From: WHSV01 sp050693935
GTDB lineage: Bacteria; Actinomycetota; CADDZG01; WHSQ01
Length of the DNA stretch: 64,000 nucleotides
Assembly (NCBI GenBank): GCA_050693935.1
Contig: JBOGWU010000076.1
Span: 20,900-84,899 of the forward strand
Direction of reading: 5' to 3'
This document shows, one piece after another, positions 7,785-17,687 of this stretch; the stretch's first letter is position 1; each line of letters opens with the position of its first letter. The notes below the pieces were generated by a model that was given only the letters and a program-made list of their open reading frames with translations, was not told the origin of the DNA and did not search any database. A program made the translations under genes and the position numbers.

Positions 7785-9553
7785 TTCAACGGTTGCAGCT
7801 CCAGAACTGGCGCGCATATGACGAGCTCGACCTCGAGTTTGGTCCGGGCGCAACCTTTGTCGTTGCCTCAAACGGTATCGGTAAGACGTCCCTCATCATG
7901 GGGGCCGCGTGGGGGCTTCTCGGTGATGCCTCCGACGTCGACGCGGCCGAACAGATTCGAGGTGATGCAGAAACCGCGACCGTGGGAGTCGAAGTCCGGC
8001 TCCCCTCCGGCGAACCTCTGGCGATCACCCGGTCCGTCAATCGAAAACGACGTGTCGAACTTTCGGCCGAGCTTGGCGACAGGGTGATTACAACTCAAGA
8101 CGAACTCGACGAACTTCTCGCGGTGTCCTCCGGAGCCGATGCGCACGTGTTGGGTCAGCTCACCTTCATGATTCATGGAGGCTCGCTCGAGACGGCGCAC
8201 GGTGAATTCCAACTTCAGGATCACCTGGCAAGCGTGTTCGGCGTCACTCCGCTGTTCCTGGCCGCAGCAGATGCCGAGGCCGCAGCTTCCGCGGCCGCCA
8301 GCGCGCTACGGAAGCTCAAGACCACGCAGCGCACCGAGAAACGCCAGAGAGACGAACTGGTCGCCGAGAAACAGTCGTTTGACGAGCAGTTGCTGGCCGC
8401 TCATGAGGAACGAGCACGCGCCGTCAGCGCGATGAACGAGGCGGGCGAGCGACACCGGCTGGCGGAGGAATGGATCCGATTCCGGGCTTCACTCGAGGGG
8501 CGCAGAATGAAGCTCGAGTCCTTTGCCGAGCAGGCGGGCTTACTGCTCGAGAGATCGGTAACGGCCGACGAGGTCGTCGACCTACTCGAGGGGACCGAGC
8601 GAGAGCTCGAGGATTCGATCTCGACTGCCGAGGGCGAAGCTGCAACGGCTCGTGGAAAGGCCGATCTCATTGATCAGGCGATGTCACAGCTCGGGGATTC
8701 CGAGGCGGTCTGCCCGACATGCCTGCGCCCCCTGTCCCAACACGAAGCAGACAAGGCCGAGCAAGAACATCGGGAACACCTGAGCAACCTGACTGCGGTT
8801 GTCTCGGAGGCGGAAGAGGCAGCGAACCGGAGCCGGGATGCATTGGCCGATGTAAGGCAGCTTCTCGTGAAGATCCGAGCGGTGCCGATGCCGGCGGAAC
8901 CAGAGACCGGTGCCGGGGACCAAGATCCTCAATCGACCGAGGAGGAGTTTCAACAAGCGCGGGACAGGGTTCAAGAACTCGATCAATTGATTGCGATGCA
9001 CTCTGCATCTCGGAATTCGTTGGAGGATGCGCTGACGACTCTCGATGAGGACGAGCGCCGAATCCAGGAGCAGGTGGCGTTGTATCGCGAGGAGGGTGTT
9101 GCGCTCGCCGCGGGCGAGGCCTTCAGCGCAGCGGGGAGCGCGATCACCAAGGAATTCATAGAACCACTCGTGTCCGAGGTCGCGATGCGCTGGAAGCGCA
9201 TCTTTGGAGCGGGCGGGCTGAGTCTCAGTCCCGATGGCCGAATTTCTCGACAGCTGGGCGGCCGCACGCTTGGGTTTGAATCTCTGAGCGGCGGAGAGAA
9301 GGTGTGGGCTCAACTCCTTACGCGGCTTCTCGTTTCAGGTGCATCGACGCGCGCACCATTTGTGTGGCTGGACGAGCCGCTCGAGCATCTTGATCCCCGG
9401 CTCAGGAAAGTCGTGGCCGGAACTCTCGCCAAGGCGGCCTCTGGAGCAGGCCTTCGTCAGGTCGTCGTCACGACTTACGAGAGTGAGCTGGCCCTCCAGC
9501 TCATGGAGGACGTCCCCTCCGCCTCGCTCATCTACGTCACCAGCTCCAGGTAG
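7781..9553 (+). CDS. Compact Rad50/SMC-like ATPase with zinc-hook CXXC
   Basis: 590-aa protein with ABC-type ATPase halves split by a coiled coil. Seen: Walker A SNGIGKTS (30-37), a long charged helical arm (about 170-300), CPTC at 311-314 matching a Rad50 zinc hook, a returning arm (about 320-445), signature SLSGGEK (501-507), Walker B PFVWLDEP (526-533) and the D-loop HLD. Rad50 is usually far longer, so the arms here are short. No Mre11-like nuclease gene is next to it; the partners are a sigma-like protein and an unknown protein. Probably acts on DNA ends or structures. DNA repair or phage defence are the main options. Confidence 0.85.
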   Translation: MIQRLQLQNWRAYDELDLEFGPGATFVVASNGIGKTSLIMGAAWGLLGDASDVDAAEQIRGDAETATVGVEVRLPSGEPLAITRSVNRKRRVELSAELGDRVITTQDELDELLAVSSGADAHVLGQLTFMIHGGSLETAHGEFQLQDHLASVFGVTPLFLAAADAEAAASAAASALRKLKTTQRTEKRQRDELVAEKQSFDEQLLAAHEERARAVSAMNEAGERHRLAEEWIRFRASLEGRRMKLESFAEQAGLLLERSVTADEVVDLLEGTERELEDSISTAEGEAATARGKADLIDQAMSQLGDSEAVCPTCLRPLSQHEADKAEQEHREHLSNLTAVVSEAEEAANRSRDALADVRQLLVKIRAVPMPAEPETGAGDQDPQSTEEEFQQARDRVQELDQLIAMHSASRNSLEDALTTLDEDERRIQEQVALYREEGVALAAGEAFSAAGSAITKEFIEPLVSEVAMRWKRIFGAGGLSLSPDGRISRQLGGRTLGFESLSGGEKVWAQLLTRLLVSGASTRAPFVWLDEPLEHLDPRLRKVVAGTLAKAASGAGLRQVVVTTYESELALQLMEDVPSASLIYVTSSR

Positions 9554-9657
9554 CGACTGCCCGGCGGACCGGCCGAGCCCGCCGCGCGCTTTCGATTTCA
9601 CCAGAACCTCGATGGCTCTTTAAGGAACGCAAAAGGGCCGAACCAAGGGAGGTTCGA

Positions 9658-10380
9658 ATGACCGAGAGCACCGCCGCCGTCATCGAACGAAACACTTCGG
9701 AGGGCGATTCCGGGCAGCTGGGGCTTCGGCTGGAGCAGCACCGCACGGAGCTGACCGCCCACTGCTATTCGATGCTGGGGACGAACTTCGAGGCCGAGGA
9801 CGCTGTGCAGGAGACCATGGTGCGGGCCTGGCGAGGCTTCGACCGATTCGAGGGTCGCTCCGGGTTGCGCTCGTGGCTCTACCGCATCGCTACCAACGTG
9901 TGCCTGGACATGCTCAACGACGGCCGGCGCCGGCCCCGACCGATGGATCCCGGGACATCTCTGAACGCTGAGGCGTTGGAAGTCGCGCCACAGCCCGGGA
10001 CGACTTTGGTCCAACCGGTTTCCTGCGGTGTGCTTCCCATCAACGGCGATCCGACCGAGCTGACGGTTACACGAGAGAACATTCGGCGAGCCTTCATCGC
10101 CGCTCTTCAATACCTCCCCGCCAAGCAACGAGCGGTGCTGATCCTCCGAGAGGTGCTGCGCTGGAAGGCCGACGAGGTCGCCGAATTGCTGGGCACGACC
10201 GTAGCGTCGGTCAACAGTGCGCTGCAGCGGACCCGATCCACGCTCGCAGCGGGCGACGCAGCCGGCAAAACGGCCGCGCGGCTGGACGAAGAACAGCGCG
10301 CCTTGCTGGCCCGCTACGTCGATGCCTTCGAACGCTACGACCTCGCCTCGCTCATCGATGCGGCGTGCGAGCCCAACTAG
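9658..10380 (+). CDS. Truncated SnoaL-type ECF sigma factor (paralogue)
   Basis: 240-aa sigma factor with intact region 2 (EAEDAVQETMVRAWRGFDRF, then LRSWLYRIATNVCLDMLN) and region 4 (YLPAKQRAVLILREVLRWKADEVAELLGTTVASVNSALQRTRSTL). It is closely similar to the protein at 11356-12360 but stops right after the linker ARYVDAFERYDLASLID, so the whole C-terminal SnoaL-like domain (about 95 residues) is missing. In this family that domain modulates promoter opening, so the truncated copy may be deregulated or decaying. ATG start with GGGAGG upstream. Its stop is 2 bases before the PIG-L start. Confidence 0.85.
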   Translation: MTESTAAVIERNTSEGDSGQLGLRLEQHRTELTAHCYSMLGTNFEAEDAVQETMVRAWRGFDRFEGRSGLRSWLYRIATNVCLDMLNDGRRRPRPMDPGTSLNAEALEVAPQPGTTLVQPVSCGVLPINGDPTELTVTRENIRRAFIAALQYLPAKQRAVLILREVLRWKADEVAELLGTTVASVNSALQRTRSTLAAGDAAGKTAARLDEEQRALLARYVDAFERYDLASLIDAACEPN

Positions 10381-10382
10381 CC

Positions 10383-11264
10383 ATGACCACGACACTTGGC
10401 ATCTGGGCCCACCCCGACGACGAGGTGTTCGTCGCCGGTGGTCTGCTGGCCGACGCCGCGCGCCGCGGCGAGCGCGTCGTGTGCATCCACCTGACCGGCG
10501 GCGAGGCCGGGCTCAGCTATGGCCGGCCGAGCTCCCCAGAGTCGCTGGCGGACGTGCGCCGGGATGAGCTGGAGGCTTCGCTCGAACGATTGGGCGTGGA
10601 AGAGCAGCGCTTCCTCGGCTACTCAGACGGCCACTTGCCCGAGACCCCGCGCGATGAGGTGATCGCGCGCATCCACGACGCACTGGTCGAGGTGCAGCCC
10701 GACGCGATTGTGACCTTCGGTCGCGACGGCTTCACGGGTCACCCCGATCACAGGTCGCTGTCCACGTTGGTAACCGCCGCGCTCGATGTGTGGGACCAGC
10801 CGGAGGCTCGGCTCCTCCAAGCTGCCGTGACTCCCGATTGGAAGGACTCCTTCGCGCCCGCACTCAACGAGTTCAACGTCTTTTGGCCCGGCCACCCGAC
10901 GGCGATCACCGACCCTGATGTCACGATCGAGCTCGATGATGAGCTTCTCGACGCAAAAGTCGACGCGCTGCGTGCTCATGCGAGCCAAATGACCCCGTTC
11001 TTCAGTGCCTATGGCGACGACTTCATGCGCGCTCTGGCATCCACCGAGCACTACCGGCTGCGTCGAGTGGGCCAGAGTGATCCGGCCCCAAGAGCAGGAA
11101 GGCGACCGACGATGAAGCAGATCCGAACATTCAGGACGAAACGCTCCCACTCGGTTCGTAGGGAGCCAGGCTCCGAGGTCACATCGAGGCCCTCTGGATG
11201 CAGTTTCGACATCGATCGGTTGCTGACACAAATCGATTGCGCTCTGCGAGAGGCAGCCCGCTGA
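10383..11264 (+). CDS. PIG-L family N-acetylglucosaminyl deacetylase
   Basis: 293-aa zinc-dependent deacetylase of the LmbE/PIG-L family. Seen: the zinc-binding motif WAHPDDEVF near the N-terminus (about 7-15) and the third ligand in GFTGHPDHRSLS (about 118-129). In Actinomycetota relatives include MshB and Mca of mycothiol metabolism, but many act on other sugars or antibiotics. The last ~65 residues are Arg/Ser-rich and do not look like the family, so the original stop may have been lost. It lies between two paralogous sigma genes, 2 bases after the truncated one. Confidence 0.82.
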   Translation: MTTTLGIWAHPDDEVFVAGGLLADAARRGERVVCIHLTGGEAGLSYGRPSSPESLADVRRDELEASLERLGVEEQRFLGYSDGHLPETPRDEVIARIHDALVEVQPDAIVTFGRDGFTGHPDHRSLSTLVTAALDVWDQPEARLLQAAVTPDWKDSFAPALNEFNVFWPGHPTAITDPDVTIELDDELLDAKVDALRAHASQMTPFFSAYGDDFMRALASTEHYRLRRVGQSDPAPRAGRRPTMKQIRTFRTKRSHSVRREPGSEVTSRPSGCSFDIDRLLTQIDCALREAAR

Positions 11265-11355
11265 ACGTCGTCCTCGAAGTGCGGCCGCGTATTATGGTCG
11301 CTCGTGTGAAGGATTCGTCGCCGCAGGTATCTGAACTCAAAGGGGAGCGACTCGG

Positions 11356-12360
<1,005 letters not shown>

Positions 12361-12774
12361 AGCTGGGCTGAGCGGCACCACCTCGCTCAACCCCACGAAC
12401 GCGAGCAGGTCCTGCAGCGCGTCGCAGGCATGGCGGAGCCGGACCTGGCTCCCTAATCGCCGCGCGGTGAGCTGTAGCCGGGCCAGCGCATCGACGGTGG
12501 CGGCGTCCGGCTTCGTGAGAGCGCGCACGTCGCACACCACCAGCTTGGCGTTGCTGCTCGCCAGCAGCAGACGGACGCGTTCGCACAGCTCCGCAATGTC
12601 GGCGCGCTCGATCGGACCCTCCAGGACGAACACGATGACGCTCGTCTCGGATGGCGGTGTCAAAGCGTCCATGGGCTTCTAATCGACGGGTCCCCGACCG
12701 CGGTCACGCCTAGTCTCCTTTCGGCAGCTAGGTATAAGGACCGCTGCGAGGGCCGAAACTCATCGCGGGTGGGC

Positions 12775-13224
12775 TCAGCCGGGTGGGGGATCGCCGATCC
12801 AGTAGCGAGGGCCGGGGCCGGAGCCGCCCGCCCGGTCGCCTGGGTTGGAGAGTTTGCAGCGGTCGAGTGACAGGCAGCCGCAGCCGATGCACTCGGTCAG
12901 GCCGGCGCGGAGTCGCCCCAGCTCGGCGATCCGTTCGTCGATCCTCGCGGTCCAGGTGCGGGACAGGCGTGCCCAGTCGTGGCGGTCCGGAACGCGCCCG
13001 GGGGGGAGTTTGGTCAGTTCCGCCTTGATCTCGTCGAGCGTCAGCCCGACTCGCTGGGCGAAGACGACGAACGCGATCCGGCGGAGTACCGCCCTTGGAT
13101 AACGGCGGTGGCCCGAGCCGGCCCGCTCCGAGGCGATGAGGCCTCGCTCTTCGTAGAAGCGAAGCGCCGAGGAGGCGACCCCACTGCGCCGGGAGACCTC
13201 CCCGATGGTCATCAACGAGCCCAT
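12775..13224 (-). CDS. soxR: SoxR-type redox-sensing MerR-family regulator
   Basis: 149-aa transcription factor. Seen: the MerR helix-turn-helix MTIGEVSRRSGVASSALRFY (5-24), the winged part, a dimerisation helix, and the [2Fe-2S] ligand set C-x2-C-x-C-x5-C (Cys 112, 115, 117, 123), diagnostic of SoxR. Oxidation of the cluster by superoxide, NO or redox-cycling compounds would activate it. The ATG at 13224 or 13212 gives the family N-terminus; neither has a good Shine-Dalgarno site. It is divergent from 13319-13669, with a palindrome in the shared promoter. In Actinomycetota SoxR often responds to endogenous redox-active metabolites. Confidence 0.88.
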   Translation of the reverse strand: MGSLMTIGEVSRRSGVASSALRFYEERGLIASERAGSGHRRYPRAVLRRIAFVVFAQRVGLTLDEIKAELTKLPPGRVPDRHDWARLSRTWTARIDERIAELGRLRAGLTECIGCGCLSLDRCKLSNPGDRAGGSGPGPRYWIGDPPPG

Positions 13225-13250
13225 AGGGGAGAGCGAACCACGTTCCCGCC

Positions 13251-13281
13251 TTGACTTCAAGTTCACTTGAACTTGTAGCTT
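13251..13281 (+). promoter_or_regulatory. SoxR-type promoter with palindromic operator
   Basis: TTGACT (-35, 13251-13256), a 19-base spacer and TAGCTT (-10, 13276-13281). The overlong 19-base spacer is the hallmark of MerR-family activated promoters. The spacer holds the palindrome TTCAAGTTCACTTGAA (13256-13271), close to the known SoxR box core. It faces the gene at 13319 and lies just upstream of the SoxR gene, so it likely serves both. Confidence 0.75.
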
Positions 13282-13318
13282 GGATACTCGTTGCGAGTCC
13301 CCTGGAAGGGAGTTATCG

Positions 13319-13669
13319 ATGACCAAGCCACAGACGGCGAGCGCGCGGATCACCAAGGAAGTCATCTCCTGGCCGGGCGTCGAGGCCGGCCCGGGCAGCC
13401 GCGGCGAGTTTGCCTTCAAGGTCGGCCGCAAGGAGATCGGGCACCTGCACGGCGACTACGTAGCTCACTTCTTCTTCCCCAAGGACGTGGGGCTGAGCCT
13501 GAGGGAGCAGGGCCGCGTCGTCGATCACCCGGTATTCCCCGGCAAGCCGGGACCCGCCGCACGAGCGATCAATGACGAGGCCGACGTACGCGACGTGATC
13601 GAGTTGCTGCGGCTCAACTACGAGCGTGCGAGGGCCCGCGGCGGTCTACCGGAAAACGCCAGGGCCTAA
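13319..13669 (+). CDS. DUF5519-like (luciferase-domain-like) small protein, probable SoxR target
   Basis: 116-aa soluble protein with ISWPGVEAGPGSRGEFAFKV (about 12-31), GRKEIGHLHGDYVAHFFF and a C-terminal helix DVRDVIELLRLNYERAR. It resembles the small DUF5519 family, whose members are sometimes labelled luciferase-domain proteins; biochemical role unknown. ATG at 13319 follows GGAAGGGAG. It is the only gene downstream of the SoxR-type promoter before the next exporter, so its expression probably follows redox stress. Confidence 0.7.
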   Translation: MTKPQTASARITKEVISWPGVEAGPGSRGEFAFKVGRKEIGHLHGDYVAHFFFPKDVGLSLREQGRVVDHPVFPGKPGPAARAINDEADVRDVIELLRLNYERARARGGLPENARA

Positions 13670-13751
13670 TCTCACAATCCCCGATGAGTTTCGGAATTTG
13701 CAGGCGTCTAATGGGTTGAGACCCGCAGCGACGCGACCCTCAAGGAGCCCG

Positions 13752-14740
<989 letters not shown>

Positions 14741-14744
<4 letters not shown>

Positions 14745-15586
14745 GCACCCCCAAAACCGAAGTCCGCAGAGCTTCCGAGGCCGACGAGGCGGCGGTTCGT
14801 AAGGCGATCTCCTCGACAGAGCGTCCACCGCAGGCAAGTGCGGTTTCCGCGGCATTCACCTTTGGCTGGCGCGGGATGCTCAAGATCAAGCACGTCCCCG
14901 AGCAGCTCTTAGACGTAACCATTACTCCGGTGATGTTCGTGCTGATGTTCACCTACCTGTTCGGTGGGGCCATTGCCGGATCTACCGCCGCGTACCTCGA
15001 CTACATCCTGCCGGGGATCCTGGTCATGTCGGTCATCTTCACCACCGTGTACTCGGGGGTCGCCCTGAATACCGACGTCACCAAGGGGGTCGTCGACCGC
15101 TTCCGATCGTTGCCGATTTGGCGGCCGGCGCCGCTGGTGGGATCGGTAATTGGTGACAGCGTGCGGTACGTGATCGCCGGAACCGTGATCCTCGTGCTGG
15201 GGGTCATCCTCGGCTACCGGCCCGATGGGAGGCTCGGGGGCGTGCTCGCGGCGCTGGCCCTAGTGGTGGTCTTCTCGTTCGGCCTGTCCTGGGTGTTCAC
15301 GACGCTCGGTCTAGTGCTGCGTTCGCCCAACGCGGTGATGAACGCGGGCTTCATGGCGATCTTCCCCGTGACCTTCCTCTCCAACGCGTTCGTCGATCCC
15401 AGCACGATGCCCGCGGGACTCGAGGCGTTCGTGAACGCCAACCCCATATCGCTGCTAATAAACGCAACGCGCGCCTTCATGGAGGGGACAGAGCCGGGCG
15501 CAGACCTCATCATCGTGCTGATAGTCGCGGCGGTTCTGACCGCGATTTTCGCCCCGCTGACCACTCGTCTGTACGCCACCCGCTGA
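14741..15586 (+). CDS. DrrB-type ABC-2 permease (second copy)
   Basis: 281-aa membrane protein. A ~30-residue charged N-terminal tail precedes about six transmembrane segments. Seen: the loop KGVVDRFRSLPIWRPAPLVG, matching the equivalent RFRSLP loop of the first permease, and FPVTFLSNAFVDPSTMPAGL followed by ANPISLLINATRAFM. Starts inside the ATPase stop codon. Forms the exporter with 13752-14744. Confidence 0.88.
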
Positions 15587-15602
15587 CTCGGGAGGGATTC
15601 GC

Positions 15603-16067
15603 GTGTTCACGGTCTACACCCTGTTCAAGTTCGTGCATGTAATGGCAGTCATCATGTGGCTGGGGGGACTCATGACCATCTCTCTCATCACCGCCCGGCT
15701 CGGGCGCGAGCAGGATCCCTCGGCTCAGGCTGCAATGGCTCGCCAAAGCGCCTTCCTCGGCCAGATCGTGATCGGTCCGTCGGCCGGCATAACGCTCATC
15801 GCAGGAATCATCATGGTCGTCGACTCGGGCATCGGCTTCGACACGCTCTGGATCGTGTGGGGGTTGGTAGGGGTGGTCGTATCCATGGGCCTCGGAGCAA
15901 CCGTCATCCGGAAGGCCGGCGAGCAACTGACCGAGCTCGCTCCCAGCGCGGGGCCCGGCGACCCACGGGTGATCGCACTTCAGAGCCGGCTGCGGGTCAC
16001 CGGCTTGTTCAACCTTCTGCTGCTTGTGTCGGTTGTAGCGATGATGGTGTTCAAGCCGACTCTGTGA
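15603..16067 (+). CDS. DUF2269-like four-helix membrane protein
   Basis: 154-aa integral membrane protein with about four transmembrane helices. The first holds LFKFVHVMAVIMWLGGLMTI, a His-containing helix typical of DUF2269/CopD-like proteins; a conserved GQIVIGPSAGITLIAGIIMV follows. GTG start, 16 bases after the permease stop, so it is probably the last gene of the exporter operon or is linked to the next gene, which it overlaps by 4 bases. Role unknown; such proteins may bind haem or copper through the helix histidine. Confidence 0.7.
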   Translation: MFTVYTLFKFVHVMAVIMWLGGLMTISLITARLGREQDPSAQAAMARQSAFLGQIVIGPSAGITLIAGIIMVVDSGIGFDTLWIVWGLVGVVVSMGLGATVIRKAGEQLTELAPSAGPGDPRVIALQSRLRVTGLFNLLLLVSVVAMMVFKPTL

Positions 16068-16696
16068 GTCCGCTGCAAAACCGCGTCAAGCCCACCGGAG
16101 AGATCGTTTCCCATCCGGCACGCGGCCTGCTGATGGGGAACCGCGGTTGCCTGCATACATCGGATCGACGGCTCGGCGCCGCGCGGTGGCGATCGAAGCA
16201 TTGGATCTGCTGCTCGCTCGAATGGAAGGACGTTCGGCGAGATCCGATGCCACCGGGACGCTGGACCGCGCTGTTCTTCCTTGACGAGGCGACGGCTCTT
16301 GCGGTGGGGCATCGCCCTTGCGCATACTGCCGTCGCGCCGACTTCATCTCCTTCGCCGAGTGCTGGCGCGAGGCGCACGGGTCGGCGGAACGGCCGCGCG
16401 CTTTGCACATCGACGCCCAACTCCACACCGAGAGGGTCGACTCACGTACGCGCCGCCAGTTGACTCGGTTGAAACCGGTCGGCGAGCTCCCCGACGGGGT
16501 CATGGTCCGATACCGCGGCGCGCCGGGACTCCTGCTTCGCGGACGCGTGCTTCCGTGGTCGTTCGACGGGTACGGGGCACCGATCAAGGTGACGCCGGCC
16601 ATCTCGATCGAGGTGCTTACGCCGCCAGCGACGGCTGCGACGATCGCCGGCGGTTATCGTCCCTTCCTGCACCCCAGCGCCGAGCCCGGCGGCTAA
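16064..16696 (+). CDS. Conserved hypothetical protein with CAYCRR motif
   Basis: 210-aa soluble protein. I recognise the pattern (N-terminal HPARGLLMGNRGCLHTSD, then LFFLDEATALAVGHRPCAYC RR and HIDAQLHTERVDS) as a conserved actinobacterial protein without a named function. CAYC could bind metal together with an upstream Cys (WICCSLEW). GTG start overlaps the previous stop (GTGA), so coupled translation is expected. The frame is open upstream across the whole preceding gene; that part is not real. Converges with the VOC gene, overlapping it by 4 bases. Confidence 0.65.
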   Translation: MSPLQNRVKPTGEIVSHPARGLLMGNRGCLHTSDRRLGAARWRSKHWICCSLEWKDVRRDPMPPGRWTALFFLDEATALAVGHRPCAYCRRADFISFAECWREAHGSAERPRALHIDAQLHTERVDSRTRRQLTRLKPVGELPDGVMVRYRGAPGLLLRGRVLPWSFDGYGAPIKVTPAISIEVLTPPATAATIAGGYRPFLHPSAEPGG

Positions 16697-17061
16697 CCAG
16701 CACCTCCCTGGTCAGGGCCGGTGTCGATGACACAGAAGAGGTTGCCTTCGGGGTCCTCGAGCACGATGAAGTCCTCATCGGGCTCGGGCGTCCGGGGATG
16801 GCGGGTCGCACCCAACTCCAGCAACCGTTCGACCTCGGCTTCTTGTTCGTCCGTGTAGAGGTCGAGATGCAGCCGGTTCTTGCCCGACCGCTCCTCGGGA
16901 ACTTTCTGAATTGACACGTTGACGTTCTTATCCTCGGGGTCCCGGAGGATCACCCAGTCGTCCTCTTCGACCTCCCTGAAGGTGTAGCGGAGCGCCTCCC
17001 GCCAGAACGCAAACATCGCGCCGAAGTCATTGCAGTCGATAACCACCGAGCCGACCTTCAT
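16693..17061 (-). CDS. VOC-family protein
   Basis: 122-aa single glyoxalase-fold module. Seen: VVIDCNDFGAMFAFWREALRY (about 6-26), the HLDLYTDEQEAEVERLLELGA strand-helix, and EDFIVLEDPEGNLFCVID at the C-terminus, typical of the proteins annotated as glyoxalase superfamily with a C-terminal DPEGN. ATG with GAGGAGG 7 bases upstream. Shares its upstream region with the divergent DUF1697 gene. Substrate unknown. Confidence 0.82.
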   Translation of the reverse strand: MKVGSVVIDCNDFGAMFAFWREALRYTFREVEEDDWVILRDPEDKNVNVSIQKVPEERSGKNRLHLDLYTDEQEAEVERLLELGATRHPRTPEPDEDFIVLEDPEGNLFCVIDTGPDQGGAG

Positions 17062-17133
17062 CGCGGCACCTCCTCGTCCTTTCTGCGAAACTCGCTGAGT
17101 CCTTGCAGGTCGTGACCGATCGGAGTATCAGAC

Positions 17134-17676
17134 TTGCCCATCTACCTTGCGCTGCTCAGAGGGATCAACGTGGGTGGGGCGAACAGGGTTCCGATGAAGG
17201 AGTTGCGGAGCCTGTTCGAGGAACTACGCCATGAGAACGTGCACACCTACCTCCAGTGCGGCAACGTCGTTTTCGAGGGTCGATCGTCGACCTCCAGGAA
17301 GCATGCCGCCGAGATCGAGGCTGCAATCACCAAGTCCTTCAACCTTAAGGTCTCGGTGATCGTGCGGACGCGCCGGGAACTGGAGCGCGTCGCCGCGGGC
17401 AATCCCTTTGCAACCAAGGGCGTCAAACCCACCTCGCTGCACGTGATGTTCCTCGCCGGTTCGGCCCCGGCGAAAGCCATCAAGACGCTGGACCCTGATC
17501 GCTCGCCGCCGGACGAGTTCGAGGTCAAGGGTAGTGAGATCTATCTACGATTCCCGAAGGGTTCGGGTAGGTCGAAGCTCACCATCGACTACTTCGAGAA
17601 GAAGCTCGGAACGCGGGCGACGGCTCGGAACTGGAACACGGTCGTGAAGGTCCTCGAGCTGATGCAATCGTCCTGA
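17134..17676 (+). CDS. DUF1697 protein
   Basis: 180-aa cytosolic protein of the DUF1697 family. Seen: the family N-terminus YLALLRGINVGGANRVPMKE (4-23), the LQCGNVVF strand, and the C-terminal TARNWNTVVKVLELM. No ATG or GTG is near; TTG at 17134 is the only start giving the family N-terminus. Function of the family unknown. It converges with the LuxR-family regulator, 11 bases apart. Confidence 0.88.
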   Translation: MPIYLALLRGINVGGANRVPMKELRSLFEELRHENVHTYLQCGNVVFEGRSSTSRKHAAEIEAAITKSFNLKVSVIVRTRRELERVAAGNPFATKGVKPTSLHVMFLAGSAPAKAIKTLDPDRSPPDEFEVKGSEIYLRFPKGSGRSKLTIDYFEKKLGTRATARNWNTVVKVLELMQSS

Positions 17677-17687
17677 CGCGCGGTCGA

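Noticed and set aside
15656..16063. Upstream extension of the 16064 gene frame across the DUF2269-like gene
   Set aside because: The overlapping frame holds a clear membrane protein; GTG 16064 coupled to its stop is the better start.
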